From Verrucomicrobiota bacterium (GTDB lineage Bacteria; Verrucomicrobiota; Verrucomicrobiia; Limisphaerales; JAGWYX01): DNA of 8,401 bases. Below are positions 1 to 6,389 of the stretch, one piece after another (positions within the stretch are counted from its first letter, which is position 1; every line of letters begins with the position of its first letter). The stretch covers positions 1 to 8,401 of the forward strand of contig JAGWYX010000125.1 in the NCBI GenBank assembly GCA_018969165.1, read 5' to 3'. Below the pieces are notes generated by a model. It worked only from the letters and a program-made list of their open reading frames with translations. It had not been told where the DNA came from and made no database searches. Position numbers and translations under genes: made by a program.

Positions 1-236
1 ATGAGAAAGTGAGGATTGGCATTCGCGAGGGCTGCTTGGGCGGCCAGGGCGCTGGTCTTGTCCTCACGCGGCATGCCATAAGCCGAGAAATAGCCAAGGA
101 AATCGACACAGGTCAGGCCGGCGGTGGTAACACCCAGGGAACGAAGAAACGAGCGGCGATTGAGGCGCTGGAGTTGGGTGTCAGTGTGGTCAGGAGCGGC
201 GTAGCGGACTTCGGGCGCGACATGGCAGGGTTTCAT
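1..236 (-). CDS. Twin-arginine-signal protein, probably DUF1501-like (N-terminus only)
   Basis: The ATG at 236-234 opens a frame with no stop to the window edge, giving 78 complete codons of a longer protein. Residues 26-32 read NRRSFLR, a good match to the Tat consensus (RRxFLK). A hydrophobic stretch (about 33-53) follows, then ANPHFL at about 73-78, where I expect the mature domain to begin. The start codon lies 3 nt after the stop of the upstream di-haem gene, so the two are probably translated from one message. I see no clear Shine-Dalgarno site. In Planctomycetota and Verrucomicrobiota, large secreted cytochrome-type proteins are commonly followed by a Tat-exported DUF1501 or DUF1552 protein, both of unknown biochemical role. 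The visible part cannot decide between these two; I favour DUF1501 from the general look of the segment. The Tat signal and the frame are seen directly; the family is inference. Confidence 0.6.
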   Translation of the reverse strand, partial: MKPCHVAPEVRYAAPDHTDTQLQRLNRRSFLRSLGVTTAGLTCVDFLGYFSAYGMPREDKTSALAAQAALANANPHFL

Positions 237-239
237 AGG

Positions 240-3200
240 TCAGTTTTCGGCGAGGGCGACAGATTGGGGCAGCGACAGCCCGGCGACGGGCCGGTCGGAC
301 GTCGCGCCGGGGTCGGTGATCGGCGCGGTTTTGGTTTCCTGGAGTTGGGGGGGTGGCGGTGGGGGTCCGGGTTGCGGCCGGCCTTGGAGGTATTCGGGAG
401 AGGTGACGAGGGCACGGATCAGGGCGCGGATGGTAAAATGGTTGGTGTGGACGGCATCCCAGAGGTGTTTGTAGAGGCCGCGTTCGTCAGTTTCGTAGCG
501 GATGCCACGGCCGAAGTAGAAAGTGAAGTGGGTATTAATCATCGCGCGGATGAATCGTTCCTTGCGCACGGCCTGGGTAGCGAAAGCCTGCAGGCCTTCG
601 CCGGCAAACGGATAGGAGGGGACCAGGTGATTATCGGTATCGTCAATCGGCAACCCGTATTCGTCGCGGACACGGTAGTGACCGTCGTCATCCCAGCGGG
701 TGCGCTGGAAGGCGAGCGGGGTAAGGACTTTGTGGCAGGAGTAGCAGATCGAGTTGGGGTCGGTGGTGCTGGCGGCGGTGGAGTTGGCGCGCTGCTGAAC
801 GACTTCGGGCGGCACTTCGAACACGTAACCGAGGAACAACTCGGCGACCTGCGCCGCGTAGTTGAAATGCGGCAGGCCCGGTTTGCCCTCGATGAAACCG
901 CGGGTCGTCAGCACGCCGGTGTGACCGCAATAGGCCGGTCGCGGCTGCGGATGCCACTGCGGATCGACCGTGTAGTCGGCGGTGAGGATTTCCTGGAACG
1001 GTCGGTCATGGAACGCGACATAGCACCAGAGCCGCGCCGGTTCGTCCTGGGTCTCGGTTCCGTGGCTTTCGACATAGAGGCGGATGCGGTGGAAATAGAA
1101 ATCCTTGAACTCGCGGGTTTGGAGATAGTAATCGGCCAGGTTGGAGAGGCTGGCCCCGTCGGCCAACCGGTTTAATTCCCAGGCCGACGGCGGGCGCCCC
1201 ACCAGGTCAAGGGCGAGCTTGACCAACTGGAGCTGGCGCTTTTCGCGGGCGGCCTGGACGGTCTCGATCGAGGGCGGCCGCGTGAACAGGAAATCAGGAT
1301 GGCGCATGAGGGCCTGGCACAGGGCGACCCAGGCGACCGGCTCCGGCTCGAGGCGCGGCGCCACGAAGCGCAAGACCGGGGCGTGCCAATCCTTGACCGG
1401 CAAAGCCGGCCCGTCCAACTGTTCCCAGGTGAACCGGAGGTCACCGCCCTGGATGGTGAAAGTGGACGAGGCATCCAGTTGGACGCTGGCGCCGGCGCGG
1501 GCGTGCGCCGGGTAGGCCAGCCGCAGGATGGGCGAGGATTTCCGGGCGCGGACGATCACGGGGGTTGCAAGTTCCTGGTCGCGCTTGGCCGGGTAAGCGA
1601 CCAGCACGTGATAGAACCGCTCGGCCTTCCAGTTGCCGCGGAGGGAAGGCCGGTAGCGCAGCCGGAGGTCGCCCTTGTGCGCATTGCCGTCTTCGTAAGT
1701 ATGCTTGCCGACTTTATTATAGGCCTCGAACTCACCGGCACGGTACACCTGCCACTGATCGTGGCCGTCAGCCTCGTCGGCACCCACGACCAGCGTGGGG
1801 CCACCGGTCGGCGGGACGAACTTGACGGCGTCGGCCGTCACTCGCCGGCGGGTGCCGCGGTTGCTGAGTTCGACATAATCGTCGGGTCCGAACTGGAAAT
1901 CGCCCTGCAGATCGGCAAAAGCAAGGGTATCGATCGACTCATCGATGTGATAGTCGGCTTGGCCGGGCGGCGATTGGGGCGGCAGCAGGGACGGGGTGAG
2001 TTGATCCAGGCCGGGGGCGACCACTTCGGCCAGAATGCCGTCGGCGTTGTTGTCGCTCTGGCGCCAGCGCACCGTGATGGCATAGAGGCCGGCCTTGGGG
2101 ACGGAGATAGGCACGGTGATGGTGCTGCCGCCCTTGTCATTATTTTCGTCGTCGAAGCTGGTGAAGCCTTTTTGCTCCTGGAGGTTCCAGGCGCCTTCGG
2201 CCTGGACGAGCGGGCTGGCGGCGGTGAGGCGTTGCAGCGCGTTGGTGTCGGGGTTATCCAGCGGCTGGATTTCCAGGGCCTGGAAGGAGACGTTGCCGAC
2301 GGTGTTGACGTTGCTGAGGCGGAAGCATTGACCGGGAACATCGGGTCGAAACCGGAAGCTCCGGGCCAGGCGATGTTGCCCGATACGGCCGGAGGCGTTT
2401 TGGCCGGGGTGGCGGGGTGGCGGGGGATCGTGTGCAGCGAGCGCATGCGGGGATTCCGGAGCCGATTCATTCATCAACTCCTGATAGAGCCCGATGGCCT
2501 GGCCGCTGACGGGAATGGAAAGGGCGCGGGTGGACCGCAGGCCGGTGGCCGGGTCTGAAACGGTGAGCTGCAGGCTCAAGTCGTAGTCGCTGGCGCGAAT
2601 TGCATCCTGGTGCTGATAGATGTTCCGTAGCAGGGCGAAGGCCTCGCGGATCTCAGCCGGGGACGGCGAGCGGAACAGGATCGTCCGGTAGAGCCGGGTG
2701 ATCTGGGCCGTGTAGGCGGCGTCCGGCTCGCGGAGGCTCAGGGGCGAGGGGAGATGTTCCGGCCGGCCGACGAAGGGGCCGGTTTTCCGCGTGTAAGCGC
2801 GGGTGGCGACTTCGCGCGCGATCAACGCGACCCCGGACAGGAAGGTAGCGGAGGCCTTGGTGGATTCATTGAACCGGGTCGTGAAGTCGGCGCCACCGAA
2901 CAGGCCGATGTTTTCTTCGAAGAGATCGTGACCATTACGAACGCCGTCGTCGTGGAAGATGGTGCGAATCTTCCCGCGCAGTTGGGTGTAGGAGATGAAC
3001 TGGTTATCCAGGGCGCTCGAGACCGGGCCGTGGTAGGGCGTGAGCAGCGCGCTGGGGAATTGCTCGTCAGGGCGGGCCGCGGTTTTGACCTGTTGGTTCA
3101 GATCGGCGACGAAGTCCCGGAGGCGTTTGATTTCGGCGGGGGTCCAGGGCTTCCCGTTCTTAGGCATGCGCCGTTTGGGATGCGTGGTACTCAGGCGACC

Positions 3201-3506
3201 CAGCAGCGAGTCCGGTCCGCTGGCCGCAAAGTAGCCCTTCTCGATCAGCATTTTGAAGCTGCTCTCGGGATCACTCAGAAAGTGGAGGTCCGAATCGTTG
3301 TCGGCGTCATGGCAATCGACGCAACTGTGGTCGCCGCCCCGGGTGAAGAGCGGCCAAAGCCGGGTCTGGAACTGCTGGAACAGGGCGGCCGACGGATCCC
3401 CCAGGAGCGGTTGCGCGACAGGTGGCCGCGGGCGCCAGATCATGGCCGCCGCCAACCCCGTCACCGCAACCGCGACAACAATCAGGATCAATCGCGGACG
3501 CAGCAT
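240..3506 (-). CDS. Membrane-anchored di-haem DUF1549/DUF1588/DUF1585-type protein with golvesin-like and PKD-like modules
   Basis: This 1088-residue protein starts with one hydrophobic helix (about 5-24) that can act as a Sec signal anchor. A first c-type haem motif, CVDCH, is at 62-66, followed by RMPKNGKPWTPAEIKRLRDFV (cut here as a family-like 'MP...aEi..L..fv' tail). About 268-292 resembles the segment before the haem domains in DUF1592-type proteins. Residues about 430-563 look like a golvesin-type carbohydrate/surface-binding domain, ending in DDYVELSN and ADAVKF. About 665-715 resembles a PKD fold (GASVQLDASS, FTWEQLDGP). DUF1549-like text follows (LDLVGRPPSAWELNRLA about 764-780; RPFQEILTADYTVD about 834-847). 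A second haem motif CYSCH is at 921-925, then LTPLAFQRTRWDDDGHYR as in DUF1588, and a DUF1585-like tail (about 985-1040). The last 45 residues are proline-rich. It probably sits outside the inner membrane with haem attached after export. Electron transfer or an oxidoreductase role is inferred only; no substrate is known. Confidence 0.85.
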   Translation of the reverse strand: MLRPRLILIVVAVAVTGLAAAMIWRPRPPVAQPLLGDPSAALFQQFQTRLWPLFTRGGDHSCVDCHDADNDSDLHFLSDPESSFKMLIEKGYFAASGPDSLLGRLSTTHPKRRMPKNGKPWTPAEIKRLRDFVADLNQQVKTAARPDEQFPSALLTPYHGPVSSALDNQFISYTQLRGKIRTIFHDDGVRNGHDLFEENIGLFGGADFTTRFNESTKASATFLSGVALIAREVATRAYTRKTGPFVGRPEHLPSPLSLREPDAAYTAQITRLYRTILFRSPSPAEIREAFALLRNIYQHQDAIRASDYDLSLQLTVSDPATGLRSTRALSIPVSGQAIGLYQELMNESAPESPHALAAHDPPPPRHPGQNASGRIGQHRLARSFRFRPDVPGQCFRLSNVNTVGNVSFQALEIQPLDNPDTNALQRLTAASPLVQAEGAWNLQEQKGFTSFDDENNDKGGSTITVPISVPKAGLYAITVRWRQSDNNADGILAEVVAPGLDQLTPSLLPPQSPPGQADYHIDESIDTLAFADLQGDFQFGPDDYVELSNRGTRRRVTADAVKFVPPTGGPTLVVGADEADGHDQWQVYRAGEFEAYNKVGKHTYEDGNAHKGDLRLRYRPSLRGNWKAERFYHVLVAYPAKRDQELATPVIVRARKSSPILRLAYPAHARAGASVQLDASSTFTIQGGDLRFTWEQLDGPALPVKDWHAPVLRFVAPRLEPEPVAWVALCQALMRHPDFLFTRPPSIETVQAAREKRQLQLVKLALDLVGRPPSAWELNRLADGASLSNLADYYLQTREFKDFYFHRIRLYVESHGTETQDEPARLWCYVAFHDRPFQEILTADYTVDPQWHPQPRPAYCGHTGVLTTRGFIEGKPGLPHFNYAAQVAELFLGYVFEVPPEVVQQRANSTAASTTDPNSICYSCHKVLTPLAFQRTRWDDDGHYRVRDEYGLPIDDTDNHLVPSYPFAGEGLQAFATQAVRKERFIRAMINTHFTFYFGRGIRYETDERGLYKHLWDAVHTNHFTIRALIRALVTSPEYLQGRPQPGPPPPPPQLQETKTAPITDPGATSDRPVAGLSLPQSVALAEN

Positions 3507-3583
3507 GGATGCGGACTTTGCCCCGTGGACTGAGCGCAGGGTTCCGCGGTGGCGGGCCTGGATCAGGCTCGGTGGTCGAGCTT

Positions 3584-3612
3584 ATTGTCGAGGTAAAAGG
3601 AGCTTTCGTCAA
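3584..3612 (-). promoter_or_regulatory. Candidate sigma-70-type promoter for the di-haem gene
   Basis: On the minus strand TTGACG (3612-3607) is followed after exactly 17 nt by GACAAT (3589-3584). These match the -35 consensus at 5 of 6 positions and the -10 consensus at 4 of 6. Transcription would start near 3577, leaving a leader of about 70 nt before the ATG at 3506. The 128-bp gap between the upstream gene and this one is the right place for a promoter. TCGAG occurs on both sides of the -10 box (3576-3580 and 3588-3592). Found by eye, untested. Confidence 0.4.
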
Positions 3613-3634
3613 CGGCCAAAACCGGTGACGCGGC

Positions 3635-4420
3635 TCATTCGAGAGGCGGCAACGGGGGGAAACCGCCGCCGGCATTGATCTGCGAATTGATGAGCATGAG
3701 AGCCTTCTGCGCGTCGGGGTTTACCGGCAGCGGGGCCTGTACCTGGGGGGTCGCGGCGACGGCTTGGGGTACTCCGGTCATGGTGCGCAGGTCGCGGGTC
3801 GGCAGGGTCTGGCTCATCGAGTCAGCACCCGCGGCGGCGTTGACGGCCTGGGAAGGCCCGGTGCCAGGGGTGCGACCCGGGGGATAGCCGCGATACCCCG
3901 GCGGATAGGCCAGCCCGGGGGCAGGCGGAACACCGGGGGCCGGGGGCGCGCCTGGCAGGGCGCCCGGGCGCGGCGGAGGTGCCGCCGGCTGTGGGGAGGC
4001 GGTGTTCCCGTGGTCCTTGAAGTTCAGAGTGAGGGTCTCGTTGCCGTTGAGGATGGTGACGGTTTCGGCCGCTTCGTTGATGGCCTTGACCTCGATATCA
4101 CCCTGACGCTCGCCCTCGGCCAGGCAGTAGTACTGCGGGGTGGGTTGCTGCCCTGGTTTGACCGGATCCTGAACGATGAGGTAGGCCTTTCTGCCGGTCG
4201 CATCGCGGGAGATGCCAGTGAACTTGACGGTGTGGTTCTCGGGCGGTTTATTGACTTTCGGTTCCGGCGGGGGTGGCGGCGGTTTCAACCCGAAGGCGTT
4301 CCGATCCACGATCACCAGGTATGGATTGCTGGCATTGGTTTGGGCGATGGAGCCACGGACGACTTCCGCGAGCGTCAGCAACCCGAGCCCCAGGCAGATC
4401 GAAGTGCCAAAACGAATCAT
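3635..4420 (-). CDS. Secreted proline-rich protein with a GspC/PilP-like core, unknown function
   Basis: This 261-residue protein begins with a Sec signal peptide (hydrophobic about 6-20, plausible cleavage after SIA at 24-26). Next comes SNPYLVIVDRNAFGLKPPPP (31-50), a pattern I recall from many verrucomicrobial hypothetical proteins. Residues about 63-136 form a small beta-rich unit (KFTGISRDATGRKAYLIV, YYCLAEGE, GDIEVKAI, VTILNG, ETLTLNF). It has the order of strands seen in the periplasmic homology region of type II secretion GspC and pilus PilP proteins. Residues about 141-189 are a Pro/Gly/Ala-rich linker, and the C-terminus (190-261) has no recognisable domain. No membrane anchor remains after signal cleavage and no secretion genes are visible nearby, so a role in a secretion or pilus complex is only a suggestion. 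The gap to ilvC is 131 nt, so it may or may not share its transcript. Confidence 0.75.
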   Translation of the reverse strand: MIRFGTSICLGLGLLTLAEVVRGSIAQTNASNPYLVIVDRNAFGLKPPPPPPEPKVNKPPENHTVKFTGISRDATGRKAYLIVQDPVKPGQQPTPQYYCLAEGERQGDIEVKAINEAAETVTILNGNETLTLNFKDHGNTASPQPAAPPPRPGALPGAPPAPGVPPAPGLAYPPGYRGYPPGRTPGTGPSQAVNAAAGADSMSQTLPTRDLRTMTGVPQAVAATPQVQAPLPVNPDAQKALMLINSQINAGGGFPPLPPLE

Positions 4421-4494
4421 GGCGATAAGCTACCGCATTTCAGACTCAAACACCACCGCGATTTGTTAGTTGCGCCGGGTGCCCCTGCCCCTGC

Positions 4495-4518
4495 GAGGCG
4501 CGCCTCCGACCTCAGGTC
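4495..4518. repeat. Two adjacent short palindromes downstream of ilvC
   Basis: GAGGCGCGCCTC (4495-4506) is a perfect 12-bp palindrome. Right next to it is GACCT-C-AGGTC (4508-4518), an inverted repeat with 5-bp arms. They lie about 34-57 nt past the ilvC stop on the minus strand, where a terminator or a processing site would be expected. Neither is followed by a T-run on either strand, so this is not a standard intrinsic terminator. Confidence 0.4.
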
Positions 4519-4551
4519 ACCTTTGCCAGCAAGTCCCGCGGTTCAAGGACT

Positions 4552-5577
4552 CTAGTAGGCGGCCTGGACGCCCTTGATCGAGCGTTTTTTCATCCAGGGC
4601 ATCAAGCCGCGCAGGCGGGCGCCGACCTTCTCGATCGGGTGCTGCTGTCCCTTTTTCAGGAGGGCCTGGTAGCGCCGGTAGCCACCCTGGTATTCCCGAA
4701 TCCAGCCCCGGGCGAACTTGCCGCTTTGAATGTCTTTGAGCACGGCCTTCATCCGTCGTTTGACGCCGGCATCGATGATCCGCGGGCCGACGCTCACATC
4801 GCCCCACTTGGCGGTCTCGGAGATCGAGAAACGCATGCCGCTGATGCCGGCCTCGTTGATCAAGTCCACGATCAACTTCAGCTCGTGCAGGCATTCGAAG
4901 TAAGCCATCTCGGGCTGGTAACCGGCTTGGACCAGGGTTTGGTAGCCGGCCAGGATCAGGGCACTGACGCCGCCGCAGAGAACGGTCTGTTCACCAAAGA
5001 GGTCGGTCTCGGTTTCCTCGCGGAAAGTGGTTTGGATGACGCCGGCGCGGGTGGCGCCGATGCCCTTGGCCCAGGCGAGGGCGATCTGCTTGGCCAGTTT
5101 ACCCGGGTTCTGGTACACGGCGATCAGGGATGGCACGCCCTTGCCCTCGGTATATTGTCGGCGGACGATGTGGCCGGGGCCTTTGGGGGCGACGAGGATG
5201 ACGTTGAGGTTCTTGGGGGGAACGACGGTTTTGAAATGGATGGAGAAACCGTGTGAGAACAGGAGGGTTTTGCCGGCCGTCAGGTTCGGGGCGATGTCGC
5301 GCTGGTAGATGCCGGGCTGTTTGGTGTCGGGCAAGGCCAGGAAAATCACGTCGCCGCGGCGCACCGCCTCGGCGGTCGAGACGACCTCGAAGCCCATCTC
5401 CTGGGCGACGGGGATTGACGGGCTGCCGGGATAGAGGCCGATGATGACCTGGAGTCCGCTGTCCTTGAGGTTGAGGGCATGGGCGTGGCCTTGGGAGCCG
5501 AAGCCGAGGACGGCGAGGGTTTTGCCGCGAAGCACGGCGAGGTCGGCATCTTGATCGGAATAGACTTTAGCGGGCAT
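4552..5577 (-). CDS. ilvC: Ketol-acid reductoisomerase (class I)
   Basis: This cytoplasmic enzyme catalyses the second common step of valine/isoleucine/leucine synthesis: Mg-dependent isomerisation of acetolactate or acetohydroxybutyrate, then NAD(P)H reduction. The 341-residue length fits class I enzymes. The Rossmann motif GFGSQGHAHALNLKDSG starts at 25. Other family signatures are SHGFSIHF (108-115), APKGPGH (130-136) and ETETDLFGEQ (188-197), with the metal ligands D192 and E196. CLHELKLIVDL (229-239), with E228 and E232, and SISETA with S253 complete the active site. I chose the ATG at 5577 (MPAKVYSDQDADL) because family members start there. A GTG at 5640 would add 21 residues with no family counterpart. 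The cofactor loop reads GLYPGSPS (47-54), with Tyr where many NADPH enzymes have Arg. The gene follows ilvN by 124 nt, probably on the same transcript. Confidence 0.97.
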   Translation of the reverse strand: MPAKVYSDQDADLAVLRGKTLAVLGFGSQGHAHALNLKDSGLQVIIGLYPGSPSIPVAQEMGFEVVSTAEAVRRGDVIFLALPDTKQPGIYQRDIAPNLTAGKTLLFSHGFSIHFKTVVPPKNLNVILVAPKGPGHIVRRQYTEGKGVPSLIAVYQNPGKLAKQIALAWAKGIGATRAGVIQTTFREETETDLFGEQTVLCGGVSALILAGYQTLVQAGYQPEMAYFECLHELKLIVDLINEAGISGMRFSISETAKWGDVSVGPRIIDAGVKRRMKAVLKDIQSGKFARGWIREYQGGYRRYQALLKKGQQHPIEKVGARLRGLMPWMKKRSIKGVQAAY

Positions 5578-5664
5578 GGGTTGGGTTCCGGGGATGAGGT
5601 GACAGGTTGGACGCGGGACGTTTGCCGTTCCACCCGTCACGGTTGGGTTTGCCAGATTGGCCTT

Positions 5665-5690
5665 GGGGGGTTGGGATTTTGGGGGTGGGG
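5665..5690 (+). other. G-quadruplex-type G-run in the ilvN-ilvC spacer
   Basis: The plus strand carries four G-runs of 6, 3, 5 and 4 bases separated by TT, ATTTT and T. This satisfies the usual four-tract, short-loop quadruplex pattern. It lies in the non-coding gap just after the ilvN stop. For the ilv transcript this G-rich strand is the template, so the message itself would carry the C-rich complement. The rest of the 5578-5701 gap is C-rich on the minus strand and shows no convincing terminator or promoter. Confidence 0.45.
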
Positions 5691-5701
5691 CGTCGCCGGG
5701 C

Positions 5702-6175
5702 TTACTTCCGCGGGAGGGCGACCTTGCCCGTGCGCGTCAGGTCCAGCACGCCGAAGGTTTTCATCAGGTCGATGAATTTCTCGACTTTGCTTTCATTGCC
5801 CGTGACCTCGATGGTCAGGGATTTGGGCTGCACATCCACGATCTTGGCGCGGAAAATATCGGTGATTTGCATCACCTCGGCGCGCGCCTTGGAGTCCACC
5901 GCCACCTTGACCAGCACCAGCTCGCGATCGACGTATTCGTCTTCGCGGAAATCCTGGACTTTGAGGACCTCGGTGAGTTTGTTGAGTTGTTTGACGATCT
6001 GCTCGAGGGTGGGGTCGTCCCCGCGGGTGACCACCGTCATGCGCGAGGTGGCCGCGTCCTGCGTCGGGGCGACGTTGAGGGTATCGATGTTGTAGCCCCG
6101 GCCGCTGAACAGGCCGGCGACGCGCGTCAGGACGCCGAATTTATTTTCGACCAGGATGGAAATCGTGTGTCGCAT
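5702..6175 (-). CDS. ilvN: Acetohydroxyacid (acetolactate) synthase regulatory small subunit
   Basis: The 157-residue protein matches the IlvN/IlvH small subunit, which activates the catalytic IlvB subunit and carries feedback inhibition by valine. An N-terminal ACT domain spans about 4-76 (HTISILVENKFGVLTRVAGLF, then GYNIDTLNVAPTQD and SRMTVV). A C-terminal small-subunit domain follows (ELVLVKVAVD, ITDIFRAKIVDV, SLTIEVTG, DLMKTFGV). N11, G14 and N29 stand at the positions that bind valine in E. coli IlvH, which suggests that valine sensitivity is kept. The ATG at 6175 was chosen because the ACT domain begins there and AGAGG lies 8 nt upstream. A longer in-frame start at 6247 would add 24 residues without family support. 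No ilvB is next to it: the region upstream diverges into kdsA. Confidence 0.95.
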   Translation of the reverse strand: MRHTISILVENKFGVLTRVAGLFSGRGYNIDTLNVAPTQDAATSRMTVVTRGDDPTLEQIVKQLNKLTEVLKVQDFREDEYVDRELVLVKVAVDSKARAEVMQITDIFRAKIVDVQPKSLTIEVTGNESKVEKFIDLMKTFGVLDLTRTGKVALPRK

Positions 6176-6203
6176 AAACTTTGCCTCTGCCTGCCGCGGC
6201 GTC

Positions 6204-6222
6204 TCCCCCCGTCCGAGGGGGA
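6204..6222. promoter_or_regulatory. GC-rich hairpin in the ilvN leader
   Basis: TCCCCC (6204-6209) and GGGGGA (6217-6222) form a perfect 6-bp stem with a 7-nt loop, about 29-47 nt before the ilvN start. It would fold in the ilvN leader RNA. No T-run follows it in the minus-strand direction, so it is not a classical terminator. It could affect translation, RNA stability or pausing. Structure seen, function inferred. Confidence 0.35.
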
Positions 6223-6232
6223 CCGAACGGTC
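6221..6232. promoter_or_regulatory. Short dyad, possible operator
   Basis: GACCG-AA-CGGTC is an inverted repeat with 5-bp arms and a 2-bp centre. A 2-nt loop is too short for an RNA hairpin, so if it matters it would be as a DNA-binding site. It shares two bases with the neighbouring hairpin. It may be chance in such GC-rich DNA. Confidence 0.2.
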
Positions 6233-6282
6233 GCCTCGCAGCGCCACCCGACCGGACTGGAACCGCGGGTGAGACCCGGGTG

Positions 6283-6327
6283 CTGCGTCGAGTCTTCCGG
6301 CTGCGTCCAGCGACGGGGACGACGCAG
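6283..6327. repeat. CTGCGTC repeat cluster in the divergent control region
   Basis: CTGCGTC occurs as a direct repeat at 6283-6289 and 6301-6307 (18-nt period), and its inverse GACGCAG at 6321-6327. The inverse copy can pair with either direct copy, giving a 7-bp stem with a 13-nt or a 31-nt loop. The perfect palindrome CCGGGCCCGG (6330-6339) is next to it. The cluster lies between the candidate ilvN promoter and the ilvN start. Confidence 0.4.
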
Positions 6328-6360
6328 GTCCGGGCCCGGGGCGAGAGCCTCACCGCGCGC

Positions 6361-6389
6361 ACGGTAACAACCCGCCTCGGCAGGGTCAA
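6361..6389 (-). promoter_or_regulatory. Candidate promoter for ilvN-ilvC
   Basis: On the minus strand TTGACC (6389-6384) is followed after 17 nt by TACCGT (6366-6361). The -35 box is good (5 of 6) and the -10 box weak (3 of 6). It would give a leader of roughly 180 nt that includes all the repeats in the divergent region. No equally good box pair was found for kdsA on the plus strand; TTTACAT at 6414-6420 is a weak -10 candidate only. Confidence 0.3.

Noticed and set aside
345..372. G-rich tract on the plus strand as a quadruplex
   Set aside because: It is the complement of the polyproline codons at the C-terminus of the di-haem protein, so coding explains it.
2330..2480. Possible frameshift in the di-haem gene at the Pro/His/Arg-rich stretch before the golvesin-like module
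   Set aside because: The reading frame stays open with G/C-rich third positions throughout, and recognisable sequence lies on both sides in the same frame. It looks like a low-complexity linker.
9..3533. Long plus-strand open frames opposite the di-haem gene (388, 419 and 259 residues)
   Set aside because: They are Gly/Val/Arg/Ala-rich, show no recognisable domain, and lie antisense to a gene with clear haem and family motifs. Open antisense frames are expected in GC-rich coding DNA.
5575..5640. Longer ilvC start (GTG at 5640)
   Set aside because: The extra 21 residues have no family counterpart, and MPAKVYSDQDADL is the usual start of the enzyme.
6204..6222. Hairpin before ilvN as an intrinsic terminator
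   Set aside because: No T-run follows in either direction, and it sits inside the leader, close to the ilvN start.
6173..6247. Longer ilvN start at 6247
   Set aside because: The 24 added residues precede the ACT domain without family support, and AGAGG is well placed for the ATG at 6175.
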